Origin: Bacillaceae bacterium
GTDB taxonomy: Bacteria > Bacillota > Bacilli > Bacillales > Alkalibacillaceae
Assembly: GCA_017656265.1 (NCBI GenBank)
Contig: JACDOD010000002.1
Coordinates: 124,001 to 188,000 of the forward strand
Length of the DNA stretch: 64,000 nt
Direction: 5' to 3'
Below the pieces are notes generated by a model that worked only from the letters and a program-made list of their open reading frames with translations, was not told where the DNA came from and searched no databases. Every line of letters starts with the position of its first letter. Position 1 is the stretch's first letter. A program made the translations under genes and the position numbers. Below are positions 8,212 to 17,038 of the stretch, piece by piece.

Positions 8212-9855
8212 TTGCGTTTTATTTTTTTAATCACCAGTATGCTGATTTTAATAGTGGGTCTGTACTATTATTCTCCGGAAATAAATCAATGGCTAACATC
8301 CTCAAAACTCTCCCAGAAATCAGAGGAAGCAGAAGATCTTATTTATTTCTTTGTGACTATTACGGAAAACAAGCATGCAGATTATACTTTTTCAGATATC
8401 AATCAAATGGATTTGCTGGAAAGTCTAGAAAAAGGAGATCCTCAACTGGAGATCGTTTTTCAGGAAGGTACAAAAGAAGGACCTGAAGACAATTATTTTG
8501 GCTATGGAGAGACAAAGTCAAATGCTCTTATTGAACTTAGGGGAAACACAACCCGTAATGCTGTCCAAAAATCCTATAAAATTCGTCTGAATAATGATGC
8601 TGGACTTTGGAATGGCAAGCAAATTCTGAATTTAAATAAGCATCCCTTTGATTTCTTAAAAGTTCGCAATAAATTGAGCTTTGATTACTTTGACCTCATT
8701 CCAAACATTCCCTCTCTTAAAACACAGTTTGTTCAATTATATGTAAAAGATCTAACGAAAAATCCTCCAGATAGAGATTTCACCGACTACGGATTATTTA
8801 CATTAATTGAAGAACCTAACAAGCGATTTTTAGTTTCTGCAGAAATGGATCCAGATGGCTATTTATATAAGGCGAAAAGCTTTGAGTTTCACAGGTATCC
8901 GAATAAATTAAGGTCAAGGTATGATTCCTTATATGATGAAAAGGAGTTTGAAAGGATTCTTCAAATTGAAGGAAGGAGCTATCACGAAAAGCTTCTTATG
9001 ATGCTCGAGGATGTCAATAATGAACAATTAAGCATTAATCAAGTTATAGATAAACATTTTGATCGGGACAATTATCTTACCTGGTTAGCTGTTAATATTC
9101 TCTTCGGCAACCTCGATACAAGCAGTCAGAACTTTTACCTTTACAGTCCTCTCTATTCCGACAAGTGGTATTTTCTCCCCTGGGATTATGATGGAGCCTG
9201 GGATTTTTATTGGCAACGAGGGTCAAGACAGGAGTATTTACCGCCATGGAGGGAAGGGATTCAAAATTACGGAAGTGTAGTTTTGCATCGCCGTTTTTTT
9301 CAGGACCCTAACAATGTAAAGGAACTGACTCAAAAAATTGAATCACTGATGTCCGTTATTAATGAGGAGAACACCAGAGATTTGTTATCTTTTTATTACC
9401 CAGTTGTGCAGCCCATCATCACCCGGCCGCCAGACTCAAAGGAAGCCCCAGTAGATATTTCCCGTTATGATGAACAATTTTGGGATTTAATACAGGTGCC
9501 TATGAGAAATCGGGAGCGTTTTTATCATAGTCTTGAAAAACCAATGCCTTTTTTCTTAGGGGAACCAGAAATCAAGGAGAAAAAAATCCTGTTTCGGTGG
9601 CAAGAAACCTATGATCCACAGGGCGATAAGATCTCTTACTTGTTTCAACTGAGTATAGAACCATCTTTTTCTTCCATCATGTATGAACAAGAAGTCCATA
9701 ATCGTACACAGCTGACTATCCCCATGCCTGATTCAGGAATGTATTACTGGCGGGTGATTGTATCGGATCATAAAGGAAATAAGCAAATTGCCTTTGACAG
9801 CTATGAACCAGAGGGTGCATATTACCATGGGGTTAAAGCAATGGAGGTACCATAA
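8212..9855 (+). CDS. CotH kinase family protein, membrane-anchored
   Basis: 547 residues, TTG start 7 nt after GGGAGG. An N-terminal hydrophobic segment (about residues 2-20) is a signal or membrane anchor, so the rest should face outside. The CotH domain spans roughly residues 90-400: ELRGNTTR, KSYKIRLN, FTLIEEPNKRF, LYKAK, then the NILFGNLDTSSQNFYLY and WYFLPWDYDGAWD motifs that carry the kinase-like catalytic aspartates. The last 100 residues look like a beta-sandwich domain (YWRVIVSDHKGN). CotH proteins are atypical protein kinases. It heads the polysaccharide locus, followed by VTC and DUF4956 genes. Confidence 0.85.
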   Translation: MRFIFLITSMLILIVGLYYYSPEINQWLTSSKLSQKSEEAEDLIYFFVTITENKHADYTFSDINQMDLLESLEKGDPQLEIVFQEGTKEGPEDNYFGYGETKSNALIELRGNTTRNAVQKSYKIRLNNDAGLWNGKQILNLNKHPFDFLKVRNKLSFDYFDLIPNIPSLKTQFVQLYVKDLTKNPPDRDFTDYGLFTLIEEPNKRFLVSAEMDPDGYLYKAKSFEFHRYPNKLRSRYDSLYDEKEFERILQIEGRSYHEKLLMMLEDVNNEQLSINQVIDKHFDRDNYLTWLAVNILFGNLDTSSQNFYLYSPLYSDKWYFLPWDYDGAWDFYWQRGSRQEYLPPWREGIQNYGSVVLHRRFFQDPNNVKELTQKIESLMSVINEENTRDLLSFYYPVVQPIITRPPDSKEAPVDISRYDEQFWDLIQVPMRNRERFYHSLEKPMPFFLGEPEIKEKKILFRWQETYDPQGDKISYLFQLSIEPSFSSIMYEQEVHNRTQLTIPMPDSGMYYWRVIVSDHKGNKQIAFDSYEPEGAYYHGVKAMEVP

Positions 9856-9875
9856 TCCAGGCTGGAGGCAGGAGT

Positions 9876-10586
9876 ATGCAATTTGACAATAAAAAATTAA
9901 GACATGAATTAAAGTATTATATTCACCGCATGGACTATTTTTCGCTGAAATCCCGTCTAAGTGCTGTTTTGCGGAAAGACCAGCATTCCATTAATGGTGA
10001 GGGATATCATATTCGAAGCCTATATTTTGATGATATGCATGATGTGGCCCTGTTTGAAAAAAACTACGGCATTTTGAAGCGAAAGAAATATCGGATTCGC
10101 ATTTATAACTTAAGTGATCAAGTCATAAAACTGGAGCGAAAAAGCCGGTTCGGGAATTATATTTCTAAAGAATCTGCCACGCTCACACGAAAGGAATACC
10201 AGGATATTATGGATGGCAAAACGGACTTTTTATTGGAGAGAGAAGAACCTTTGCTGCATCAATTTTACTATGGCATTACCGTCCACGGACTAAGGCCAAA
10301 AGTAATTACGGATTATGTTAGGGAAGCTTATATATTTGATGCAGGAGATGTACGGATTACATTCGACAAAAGCCTCTCTACTGTGATCAACACCCTTGAT
10401 ATTTTTAATCCAGATGCAGTATCTGTCCGAGTGTTTGAGGAACCGGTGGAAGTGCTTGAAATCAAGTATAACGAGTTTATTCCGGCTATGATTGAAGAAA
10501 TGATTGGGTATTCCAACACTCCACGTCAAGCTATTTCGAAATATGTTTTGTGCCGGGAAATGATGAAGAATTTGAATCACGGATAA
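9876..10586 (+). CDS. VTC-domain polyphosphate polymerase family protein
   Basis: 236 residues covering one VTC catalytic domain: LRHELKYYI at the N terminus, RSLYFDD, the basic strand KRKKYRIRIYN, KLERKSR, and the late LEIKYNEF strand. These alternating basic and acidic residues line the tunnel of the polyphosphate polymerase fold (as in yeast Vtc4). No membrane segment is seen. It lies 20 bp after CotH. Whether it makes polyphosphate here or has another nucleotidyl/phosphoryl-transfer role in polymer assembly is not known. Confidence 0.85.
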   Translation: MQFDNKKLRHELKYYIHRMDYFSLKSRLSAVLRKDQHSINGEGYHIRSLYFDDMHDVALFEKNYGILKRKKYRIRIYNLSDQVIKLERKSRFGNYISKESATLTRKEYQDIMDGKTDFLLEREEPLLHQFYYGITVHGLRPKVITDYVREAYIFDAGDVRITFDKSLSTVINTLDIFNPDAVSVRVFEEPVEVLEIKYNEFIPAMIEEMIGYSNTPRQAISKYVLCREMMKNLNHG

Positions 10587-10617
10587 CTTGAAAAATATAG
10601 AAAGAGGGTTTTGCGGT

Positions 10618-11301
10618 ATGGGTGACACCATTAATTTTCAGGACTTGTTCCGTCAGGGATTTCAAGGTCTTCAGAATATGATGTCCAGTATTTCACTATT
10701 AGATGTAGCCATTGCATTATTCATTGGGCTAATAACAGGGCTCTTTATATTTTTCATTTATAGAAAAGCTTTTCGAGGTGTGGTCTATAATCATAACTTT
10801 AACGTAACTCTGGTTCTTATGACTATGATTACATCATTAATAATTTTGACTATTAGCACCAATATTGTTTTATCACTTGGAATGGTTGGTGCATTGAGTA
10901 TTGTTCGTTTCCGTACCGCTATTAAAGATCCTCTCGATATTGTGTTTATGTTCTGGTCGATATCAGCAGGCATTGCCATTGGTGCTAAAGTGTATTCAGT
11001 AGCACTTTTAGGATCACTTATTTTAGGAGTGACAGTTTATTTTCTGGCTAAGCATAAATTAAAGGGCATGGCCTACTTATTAATCATTCATTTTAAAGAA
11101 GAAGCAGAGTATGCAGTCAATTATCATCTGAAGGGTCTCGGTCATAAACTAAAATCCAAAACCATTCGAAATCAGACGATTGAACTTGTAGTTGAATTGA
11201 AATTAAAGGAAGAGAAAACAGAATTTGTTCAGGAGTTGTCAGTCGTTGAAGGAGTTCAGGATGTATCCCTGGTCAGTTACAATGGAGATTACGCTCCATA
11301 A
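10618..11301 (+). CDS. DUF4956 membrane protein
   Basis: About 227 residues with three or four membrane segments (roughly residues 30-50, 70-90, 112-150) and a cytosolic C-terminal domain (residues about 155-227). The core motif MVGALSIVRFRTAIKDPLDI is characteristic of the DUF4956 family. Its function is unknown; it often lies beside VTC-domain proteins. The ORF-track TTG at 10588 has no ribosome binding site; ATG 10618 follows AGAGGG and is preferred. Confidence 0.8.
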   Translation: MGDTINFQDLFRQGFQGLQNMMSSISLLDVAIALFIGLITGLFIFFIYRKAFRGVVYNHNFNVTLVLMTMITSLIILTISTNIVLSLGMVGALSIVRFRTAIKDPLDIVFMFWSISAGIAIGAKVYSVALLGSLILGVTVYFLAKHKLKGMAYLLIIHFKEEAEYAVNYHLKGLGHKLKSKTIRNQTIELVVELKLKEEKTEFVQELSVVEGVQDVSLVSYNGDYAP

Positions 11302-11339
11302 TGCCTGAAAAAGTAAAAAAATTGATAAAACGATAAAAA

Positions 11340-11368
11340 TCGACAATTTTCGTCAGGTATAGTATAAT
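11340..11368 (+). promoter_or_regulatory. Internal sigma-A-like promoter of the EPS locus
   Basis: TCGACA, a 17-bp spacer and a perfect TATAAT lie in the 107-bp gap between the DUF4956 gene and the epimerase gene, 41 bp before the epimerase start. The gap is the largest inside the locus, so genes from the epimerase onward may be transcribed separately from CotH-VTC-DUF4956. Confidence 0.6.
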
Positions 11369-11408
11369 TGTCAGAAAAATATGAAAAATACTGAGAGGAG
11401 GTGGTCTG

Positions 11409-12332
11409 GTGAAATTAATGGTTACAGGAGGTGCAGGATTCATCGGATCTCACCTGGTCCGAAAATTGCAGGATGAGGGCCATCAGGTTGTGGTTGTTGA
11501 CAATTTTTCTACAAGCAAGAGAAAGGTGAATTCAAGTCATTTATCGGTTTATGATGTAGATCTTCGTGACGACAAGCTTGATTATGTCTTCAGTACAGAG
11601 AGACCTGAAATGATTTTTCACCATGCCGCCCAGATCAATGTTTCTGATTCCATGAATAATCCTGAAGAGGATCTCTCCATTAATGTTCAGGGAACTGCTA
11701 ATTTATTGAAGATGTGCAAAAAACATCAGGTTCGGAAAATAGTGTTTGCTTCTTCTGCAGCTGTTTACGGAGATCCTTTATCCATTCCTCTGAAGGAAGA
11801 AGCCCCCAAAAAACCAATGTCATTTTACGGTTTATCCAAATGGTGTGCCGAACAGTACCTTTCGATGTTTTGTAATCTGAATAACATTGAGTATACGATA
11901 TTGCGCTATAGCAATGTTTACGGTTCAGGAAATCAAGAACAGGGGGAAGGTGGGGTCGTATCGGTTTTTCTGAATCAATTAATTCAAGAAGAACAGCCTA
12001 CGATTTATGGCTCAGGTCTGCAAACCAGAGATTTTATTTTTGTGGAAGATGTCGTGACAGCCAATATAAAGGCTATTCACGCAGGCAATAGTCATACCAT
12101 TAATATTAGCAGTATGAAGCAAACCCAAATCAAAGACTTATTGAAGCTGATGTGTGAGATCACAAATAAACCATATATTCCTTTCCATGTCGAAGCAAAA
12201 CCTGGTGATATTGAACATAGCGTGCTGGATAATCGTAAGGCGAAACAGCTATTAGGCTGGCAGCCAGCATTCACCTTAAAACTTGGACTGGAAGAAACTT
12301 ACAAAACCCGCCTTAGGGATGCAACGGGGTAA
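11409..12332 (+). CDS. NAD-dependent nucleotide-sugar epimerase (GalE-like)
   Basis: 307 residues of the extended SDR family: dinucleotide-binding TGGAGFIGSHL at residues 6-16, catalytic serine in FASSAAVYG, and Y140-x3-K144 in FYGLSKWCAEQY. GTG start after GAGGAGGTGG. It resembles UDP-glucose / UDP-N-acetylglucosamine 4-epimerases. In Pel systems a UDP-GlcNAc epimerase (PelX in some Pseudomonas) supplies UDP-GalNAc, and the gene lies directly before a PelF-like glycosyltransferase, so that role is the best inference. The exact sugar cannot be decided from sequence. Confidence 0.85.
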   Translation: MKLMVTGGAGFIGSHLVRKLQDEGHQVVVVDNFSTSKRKVNSSHLSVYDVDLRDDKLDYVFSTERPEMIFHHAAQINVSDSMNNPEEDLSINVQGTANLLKMCKKHQVRKIVFASSAAVYGDPLSIPLKEEAPKKPMSFYGLSKWCAEQYLSMFCNLNNIEYTILRYSNVYGSGNQEQGEGGVVSVFLNQLIQEEQPTIYGSGLQTRDFIFVEDVVTANIKAIHAGNSHTINISSMKQTQIKDLLKLMCEITNKPYIPFHVEAKPGDIEHSVLDNRKAKQLLGWQPAFTLKLGLEETYKTRLRDATG

Positions 12333-12362
12333 AGAGTGTAATTTCAAGAAGGTGGTAAAATA

Positions 12363-14123
12363 ATGAGCTCAAACAATATGAAGGTTATGTTAACAACTGA
12401 AGGAACTTACCCGTTTCATCCAGGGGGAGTTAGTACCTGGTGTGATACCCTTGTGAAAAAAATGGAATCCGTTGATTTTGTTGTTTACAGTGTGCTGATG
12501 GATCCTTTTGTAACCCAAAAATATGAATTGCCTCCTTCGGCATCTTTAATAAAGATGCCATTGTGGGGAACAGAGGAACCAAGTGAACACCTTGGGACCC
12601 CTTTTTCAACAGAGTATTTGGCTAAGAAGAGAACGACTTCAGATGTTATTCATGATGAGTTTCTTCCTTTATTCCGACAATTAATAGAAGATATTATAAA
12701 TCCGGTGAAAAGACCTGAAAAATTAGCAGATGTCCTTTTGCAGCTTCATCTTTATTTTCAGCATTATGAATATAAAGTGACGTTTAAATCACAGGAAACC
12801 TGGGAAGCTTACAAGCAGGTCATTCTTGAACATGTAGCTGAAGGTGAAAGTAAATTGTCAAAACCAGATATATACGGGTTAATTCAGAGTCTCGGATGGG
12901 TGTATCGTTTTTTAACCATATTAAATACGCCTATACCGGATGTTCACGTTTGCCATTCATCGGCGGCTGCTTTTTGTGGGATCCCTTGCCTGCTGGCAAA
13001 ATTAAAAAATAATACACCTTTTCTGCTGACAGAACATGGAATTTATTTAAGGGAGCAATATTTGTCTCTAGCAAACCGGGAGTACTCGTCGTTTTTGACT
13101 ACGTTTTTGATCCGTCTTGTACATTCTATCACGGCAATAAATTACAAGTATGCTGATCAGGTATCACCTGTTTGTGAGTACAACACCCGCTGGGAGTATG
13201 AATTTGGTGTCTCACCGTCCCGCACCCGGGTCATTTATAATGGTGTAGATAAAAATATTTTTAAGGGTTCTTCATTTCAACAGCAGAAGGTACCCACTGT
13301 TGTAACGGTCTCTCGCATTGATCCTCTAAAAGATATAGAGATGCTCATAAGAACCGCAGCTATTGTCAAAAAAACGATACCTGATGTGAAATTTGTCATA
13401 TACGGCTCTGTATCAGTTCCTGATTATTATGAAAAATGCCTTGAACTTCGGAAACAATTAAAACTGGAAGATACGGTTACATTTGCCGGATATACGGATA
13501 ACATAGCCCAGGCTTATCAAAGAGGTGATCTGGTGGCATTGACCAGTATTTCCGAAGCCTTTCCTTATTCAGTAGTAGAAGCAATGATGTCAGAAAAACC
13601 AGTGATTTCTACCGATGTAGGAGGAGTAAAGGAGGCCCTGGGAGATACGGGAGTGCTTGTTCCGCCGAGGGATGACCGAAAAATGGCAGAAGAAATAATA
13701 AACTTGTTAAAAAATCCTGAATTGCGTGCCCGACTGGCAGAGGAGGCTAAGGAGAGAGCTTTAAACCATTTTACTCTGGAAAAGGTTTTGGAGAACCATT
13801 TAAAAACATATATCAGACTGGCAGTCAAACCAAAATCGTCTCAGGCTGAAGTGAAGACCTCAGTTAAATCAGTTGCACATATTGATCAAAAGCGTCTATC
13901 ACGACAGAATTTGTGGGTGCAGAAAGCTTTTTCATTTAAAGAATTTAGTATGTTTAAAGAAGCGATTATGGCATTAAGAAATGCAATAAATGAATATCCT
14001 CAATCGAATATCGTTCCGGTTTTATTGCTGGAAATTGCTGAGATTTATCATCAGCTAGGTGAACTGGACCAATCCCTCCAGGAAGTAGAGAAATATAAAC
14101 TTCTGCTGAATATGAAAGATTAA
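12363..14123 (+). CDS. pelF: GT4 glycosyltransferase, PelF family
   Basis: 586 residues. The N terminus MKVMLTTEGTYPFHPGGVSTW matches the PelF hallmark (LTTEGTYPxxxGGVSxW). The GT-B C-terminal half has TVSRIDPLKDIEMLI and the nucleotide-binding E-x7-E region in ISEAFPYSVVEAMM. PelF uses a UDP-sugar to polymerise the Pel polysaccharide in the cytosol at PelG. After the GT domain there is an extra segment of about 80 residues with TPR-like helices (FSMFKEAIMALRNAINEYPQ, YHQLGELDQSLQEVEKY), longer than a typical PelF of about 500 residues. In known Pel systems a TPR protein (PelE) is separate, so this extension may take over that docking role. Confidence 0.85.
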   Translation: MSSNNMKVMLTTEGTYPFHPGGVSTWCDTLVKKMESVDFVVYSVLMDPFVTQKYELPPSASLIKMPLWGTEEPSEHLGTPFSTEYLAKKRTTSDVIHDEFLPLFRQLIEDIINPVKRPEKLADVLLQLHLYFQHYEYKVTFKSQETWEAYKQVILEHVAEGESKLSKPDIYGLIQSLGWVYRFLTILNTPIPDVHVCHSSAAAFCGIPCLLAKLKNNTPFLLTEHGIYLREQYLSLANREYSSFLTTFLIRLVHSITAINYKYADQVSPVCEYNTRWEYEFGVSPSRTRVIYNGVDKNIFKGSSFQQQKVPTVVTVSRIDPLKDIEMLIRTAAIVKKTIPDVKFVIYGSVSVPDYYEKCLELRKQLKLEDTVTFAGYTDNIAQAYQRGDLVALTSISEAFPYSVVEAMMSEKPVISTDVGGVKEALGDTGVLVPPRDDRKMAEEIINLLKNPELRARLAEEAKERALNHFTLEKVLENHLKTYIRLAVKPKSSQAEVKTSVKSVAHIDQKRLSRQNLWVQKAFSFKEFSMFKEAIMALRNAINEYPQSNIVPVLLLEIAEIYHQLGELDQSLQEVEKYKLLLNMKD

Positions 14124-14150
14124 TGTGTTTCATGGAATAGGAGGGGAGAT

Positions 14151-15419
14151 ATGCGGAAAAAATTAAAAAGGTCTTTAATAGGATACAGCAAAAAATCTAT
14201 TCATGAAACGGAGTCATATTTAACACTAAGGTATAAGCAGATGAAAGAAAGTATGAGAAAGGAAATCTACCAGTTAACAAGGGCATGCAATCGAATAAAA
14301 GCTTATATTCAGACGGCAAAGGAAAGGGAGGGAGTATACCAGCCCTCTTTTTTACAAAATGAGAAAACCAATATTCAGAATGTTCAACAGCTTATAGCAA
14401 TATCAGAAAAACAGCTGGCGATTCCCTCATTAAAGCTTGTTTTATTTGGAAGGAACAGACGCCAGACGGAAGAATATTTTCATTCTATCCAATTATTGCT
14501 CCGAGATGATTTAAACGAAGAAAGGGAAGATTTGAAAGAGGTTATTTTCTTATACGAGCAGTTAATGGATGAATGGGAAGTGTTAGAAAAAGAGGGAGAA
14601 GAATATCTTTTATGCAGCAATCAGCAGCAAATGAATGAAAAAGGAAGAAGTCAATCAAAAAATGAAGAAGGACAAATGTTTAAAGAGAAACTATTCATAA
14701 AAGAAGAGATTGAACAGTTAAAAAAGATCTTTGAAGATGTTCAACGTTCTTTAAAGGAAAATAACTACCATTACCCACTGCTTTACCAGAACTTATGGGA
14801 GGGAGCAACTGAGCGGCATGAAAAAGATTTAGAAAATAGCCATAACCAGGTAATGAATAATTCAGATCAAAAAATGGATGCCAAAGACTTGGAAGCAAAA
14901 GTTCAACAAGAACCGTTTGAATCCCCTCATACAGAAAAGGTGAAGAAGTCAAAGGATACTGCTATCGATGAACTTATTATCCCTCATATACAGATCGAGT
15001 CACCAAATAACAAACGAGAGTATATAAGCGAATTTTGGGGTGATATTGGACGGTATCTAGTGACGCCAGATTACCAGGCAAAAGTTAAGTTGCCCTTAAC
15101 AACCAAACAAAAAGCTACCAGCCGGCAAACACCTGATTCCATTCAGCCTTCATTTGAACAAAAAAGTGATCCTCGCCAGGCTAAACCAGATTATGGGGGA
15201 TTGGAGAACATCTCATCATCTATTTCCCGTGAAATTCAGTCGTTAAGACATAAATATTTAATAGGAAAGGTAGCAGGAGAAGATTTAAGGGCTTCCAACA
15301 ACCAGCTCTTGATTCCGAAGGGTGCTTTCATTACCGAAGAAACAATTCAATTGGCGGAACAAGAAGGAATGCTTGAGGAGCTGATTTTGAATATGGAAAT
15401 CCCGGGTTTAGGAGATTAG
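14151..15419 (+). CDS. Unrecognised hydrophilic coiled-coil protein of the EPS locus
   Basis: 422 residues, no signal peptide and no membrane segment. Residues about 10-220 are highly charged and helical with coiled-coil character (RKEIYQLTRACNRIKAYIQT, EEREDLKEVIFLYEQLMDEW). A low-complexity linker rich in K, Q and E follows. The last 60 residues form a small conserved-looking module (YLIGKVAGEDLRASNNQLLI, PKGAFITEETIQLAEQEG), similar in style to small beta modules with a K/P-G-x-x-(I/L)-T-E motif. The gene sits between pelF and pelG with tight spacing, so it is probably a cytosolic scaffold or regulator of the synthase. I do not recognise a named family. Confidence 0.7.
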   Translation: MRKKLKRSLIGYSKKSIHETESYLTLRYKQMKESMRKEIYQLTRACNRIKAYIQTAKEREGVYQPSFLQNEKTNIQNVQQLIAISEKQLAIPSLKLVLFGRNRRQTEEYFHSIQLLLRDDLNEEREDLKEVIFLYEQLMDEWEVLEKEGEEYLLCSNQQQMNEKGRSQSKNEEGQMFKEKLFIKEEIEQLKKIFEDVQRSLKENNYHYPLLYQNLWEGATERHEKDLENSHNQVMNNSDQKMDAKDLEAKVQQEPFESPHTEKVKKSKDTAIDELIIPHIQIESPNNKREYISEFWGDIGRYLVTPDYQAKVKLPLTTKQKATSRQTPDSIQPSFEQKSDPRQAKPDYGGLENISSSISREIQSLRHKYLIGKVAGEDLRASNNQLLIPKGAFITEETIQLAEQEGMLEELILNMEIPGLGD

Positions 15420-15423
15420 TGAC

Positions 15424-17025
15424 ATGTCACAAATGAGAATTGTGAAACAAGACAAAGAAAAGATGCTTAACAGCCTGTTAAGCGAGGTCCAAGACCGGCA
15501 TCTCCAGCCCGAAGACCGATACGAAATAGCATCCATTCTAGAATCCATGGGGTGGAATGATGAAAGAGCAGCAAAGACTTTTGGGGTAGAGGACATTTTT
15601 GAACTGGCAGCTATTTTATGGGAAAGAAGCAAAACAAATATTGTTTTTACTCCATATTCAAAGCCTGAAAAAATGAGTGCTAAGGAACTTTTTATGAATC
15701 TGGTTCAAAATTTTTTTAGAGGTACTATTTTTGCTTTTCCAATGGCGGTTTCAGTTTTTTCAATGGTCACGCTGCGTTTTTCCCTGTGGTCCTATGAAAG
15801 TTTCAGTGTTGACATAGCAACCAGTATTGCCCTTGGTACGATATTAAGTTTTATTACGGTTGGCGGATTTACTCAGGCAATTGCAAGAAGAGGCTTTTTT
15901 TACATTATTCAGGGCTATTACAATATGTCGAGAAAAGTGACCTTCTATTTTATCAGAGCAGGATTTTTAGTATGTGTCATCATATCAATTCTGATCTTTT
16001 TCATGAACATGGCTATCAACTTATTCCCTCTCCGAATGCTCGTGATTATGCTTGTCTATTATTTCTTTTTGAATGCTATCTGGCTGTCCGTTACTGTCAT
16101 GTATATTTTGAGAAAGGAACTGTTATTTACAGGGCTGATTATAGTAGGGATTGTAATGGTATACCTATTATTCATGGTATTTGGGATTAACATTATCATA
16201 TCCCAGATCATTGCATTAAGTCTGGTGTCTGTAGTGAGTGTGTTGCTGGTAATCTATATTTTTAAGCGGGCAGAAAAGAAAGCAGAGAAAGGGATAGAAC
16301 CGAAGCTTCCTAAAATGTCAGTCACATTGTATTCGGTTATGCCTTATTTCTTCTATGGTACCCTTTACTTCACATTCTTATTTGTGGACCGAATGATAGC
16401 CTGGTCAGCCGACAGTAGTTTTATGCCCTATATTATCTGGTTTCGGGGGGATTATGAACTGGGATTGGATTTTTCCCTTCTTGTTTTAATTATTCCAATG
16501 GGGATTATAGAAGTTGTATTAGGAAAAATGATGCTCGATATTCAGACCAGTCAAAAAAGCTACTGGGGAGATGAAACGTCTAGCATGAATCATGCTTATA
16601 CAAAAAATTATCTTTTAAAGCTTTTGATGATCTTTGTCATATCTGTTGCCTGTGCTGCCGTATTATATGCTTCGCTGAAAATCATTATGAATGTATTTAA
16701 CCCGGAATTGGGCGATGTATTATTTTTAAATTCTGTCACTCATTTTGTATTTATTATCTCTTTAATCTCCTATACATTTGTGGCGTCGGGATTAATGAAC
16801 GCCGTTATTCTGTTTTCGTTGTCACAGCCGGAAAAAGTGATTCAATCGATCTGGCCGTCGTTGGTTGCTAATATCATTATCGGTTTTGTATTAAGCAGAT
16901 GGTTTGGCTTTGAATTTGCAGTGATTGGTCTGCTGGCAGGCGCCATGTTGTTTACGTACTTATCTACAAAAAAAGTGGTCCAGACCTTAAAGCATCTCGA
17001 CTATTATATGTATGCTGCATCCTAA
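15424..17025 (+). CDS. pelG: PelG-like Pel polysaccharide transporter with N-terminal extension
   Basis: 533 residues. A soluble N-terminal part of about 80 residues (LLSEVQDRHLQPEDRYEIAS onward) precedes about 12 membrane segments. Motifs such as TIGGFTQAIARR-like GGFTQAIARRGFFYIIQ, VMPYFFYGTLYFTFLFVDRM and WFRGDYELGLDFSLL are typical of PelG, a MOP-superfamily flippase that pairs with PelF in polymer synthesis and export. It starts 4 bp after the coiled-coil gene, and that gene is adjacent to pelF, so all three are cotranscribed. The N-terminal extension is not usual for PelG and may bind the coiled-coil protein. Confidence 0.85.
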   Translation: MSQMRIVKQDKEKMLNSLLSEVQDRHLQPEDRYEIASILESMGWNDERAAKTFGVEDIFELAAILWERSKTNIVFTPYSKPEKMSAKELFMNLVQNFFRGTIFAFPMAVSVFSMVTLRFSLWSYESFSVDIATSIALGTILSFITVGGFTQAIARRGFFYIIQGYYNMSRKVTFYFIRAGFLVCVIISILIFFMNMAINLFPLRMLVIMLVYYFFLNAIWLSVTVMYILRKELLFTGLIIVGIVMVYLLFMVFGINIIISQIIALSLVSVVSVLLVIYIFKRAEKKAEKGIEPKLPKMSVTLYSVMPYFFYGTLYFTFLFVDRMIAWSADSSFMPYIIWFRGDYELGLDFSLLVLIIPMGIIEVVLGKMMLDIQTSQKSYWGDETSSMNHAYTKNYLLKLLMIFVISVACAAVLYASLKIIMNVFNPELGDVLFLNSVTHFVFIISLISYTFVASGLMNAVILFSLSQPEKVIQSIWPSLVANIIIGFVLSRWFGFEFAVIGLLAGAMLFTYLSTKKVVQTLKHLDYYMYAAS

Positions 17026-17038
17026 ATGGGGGACATTT

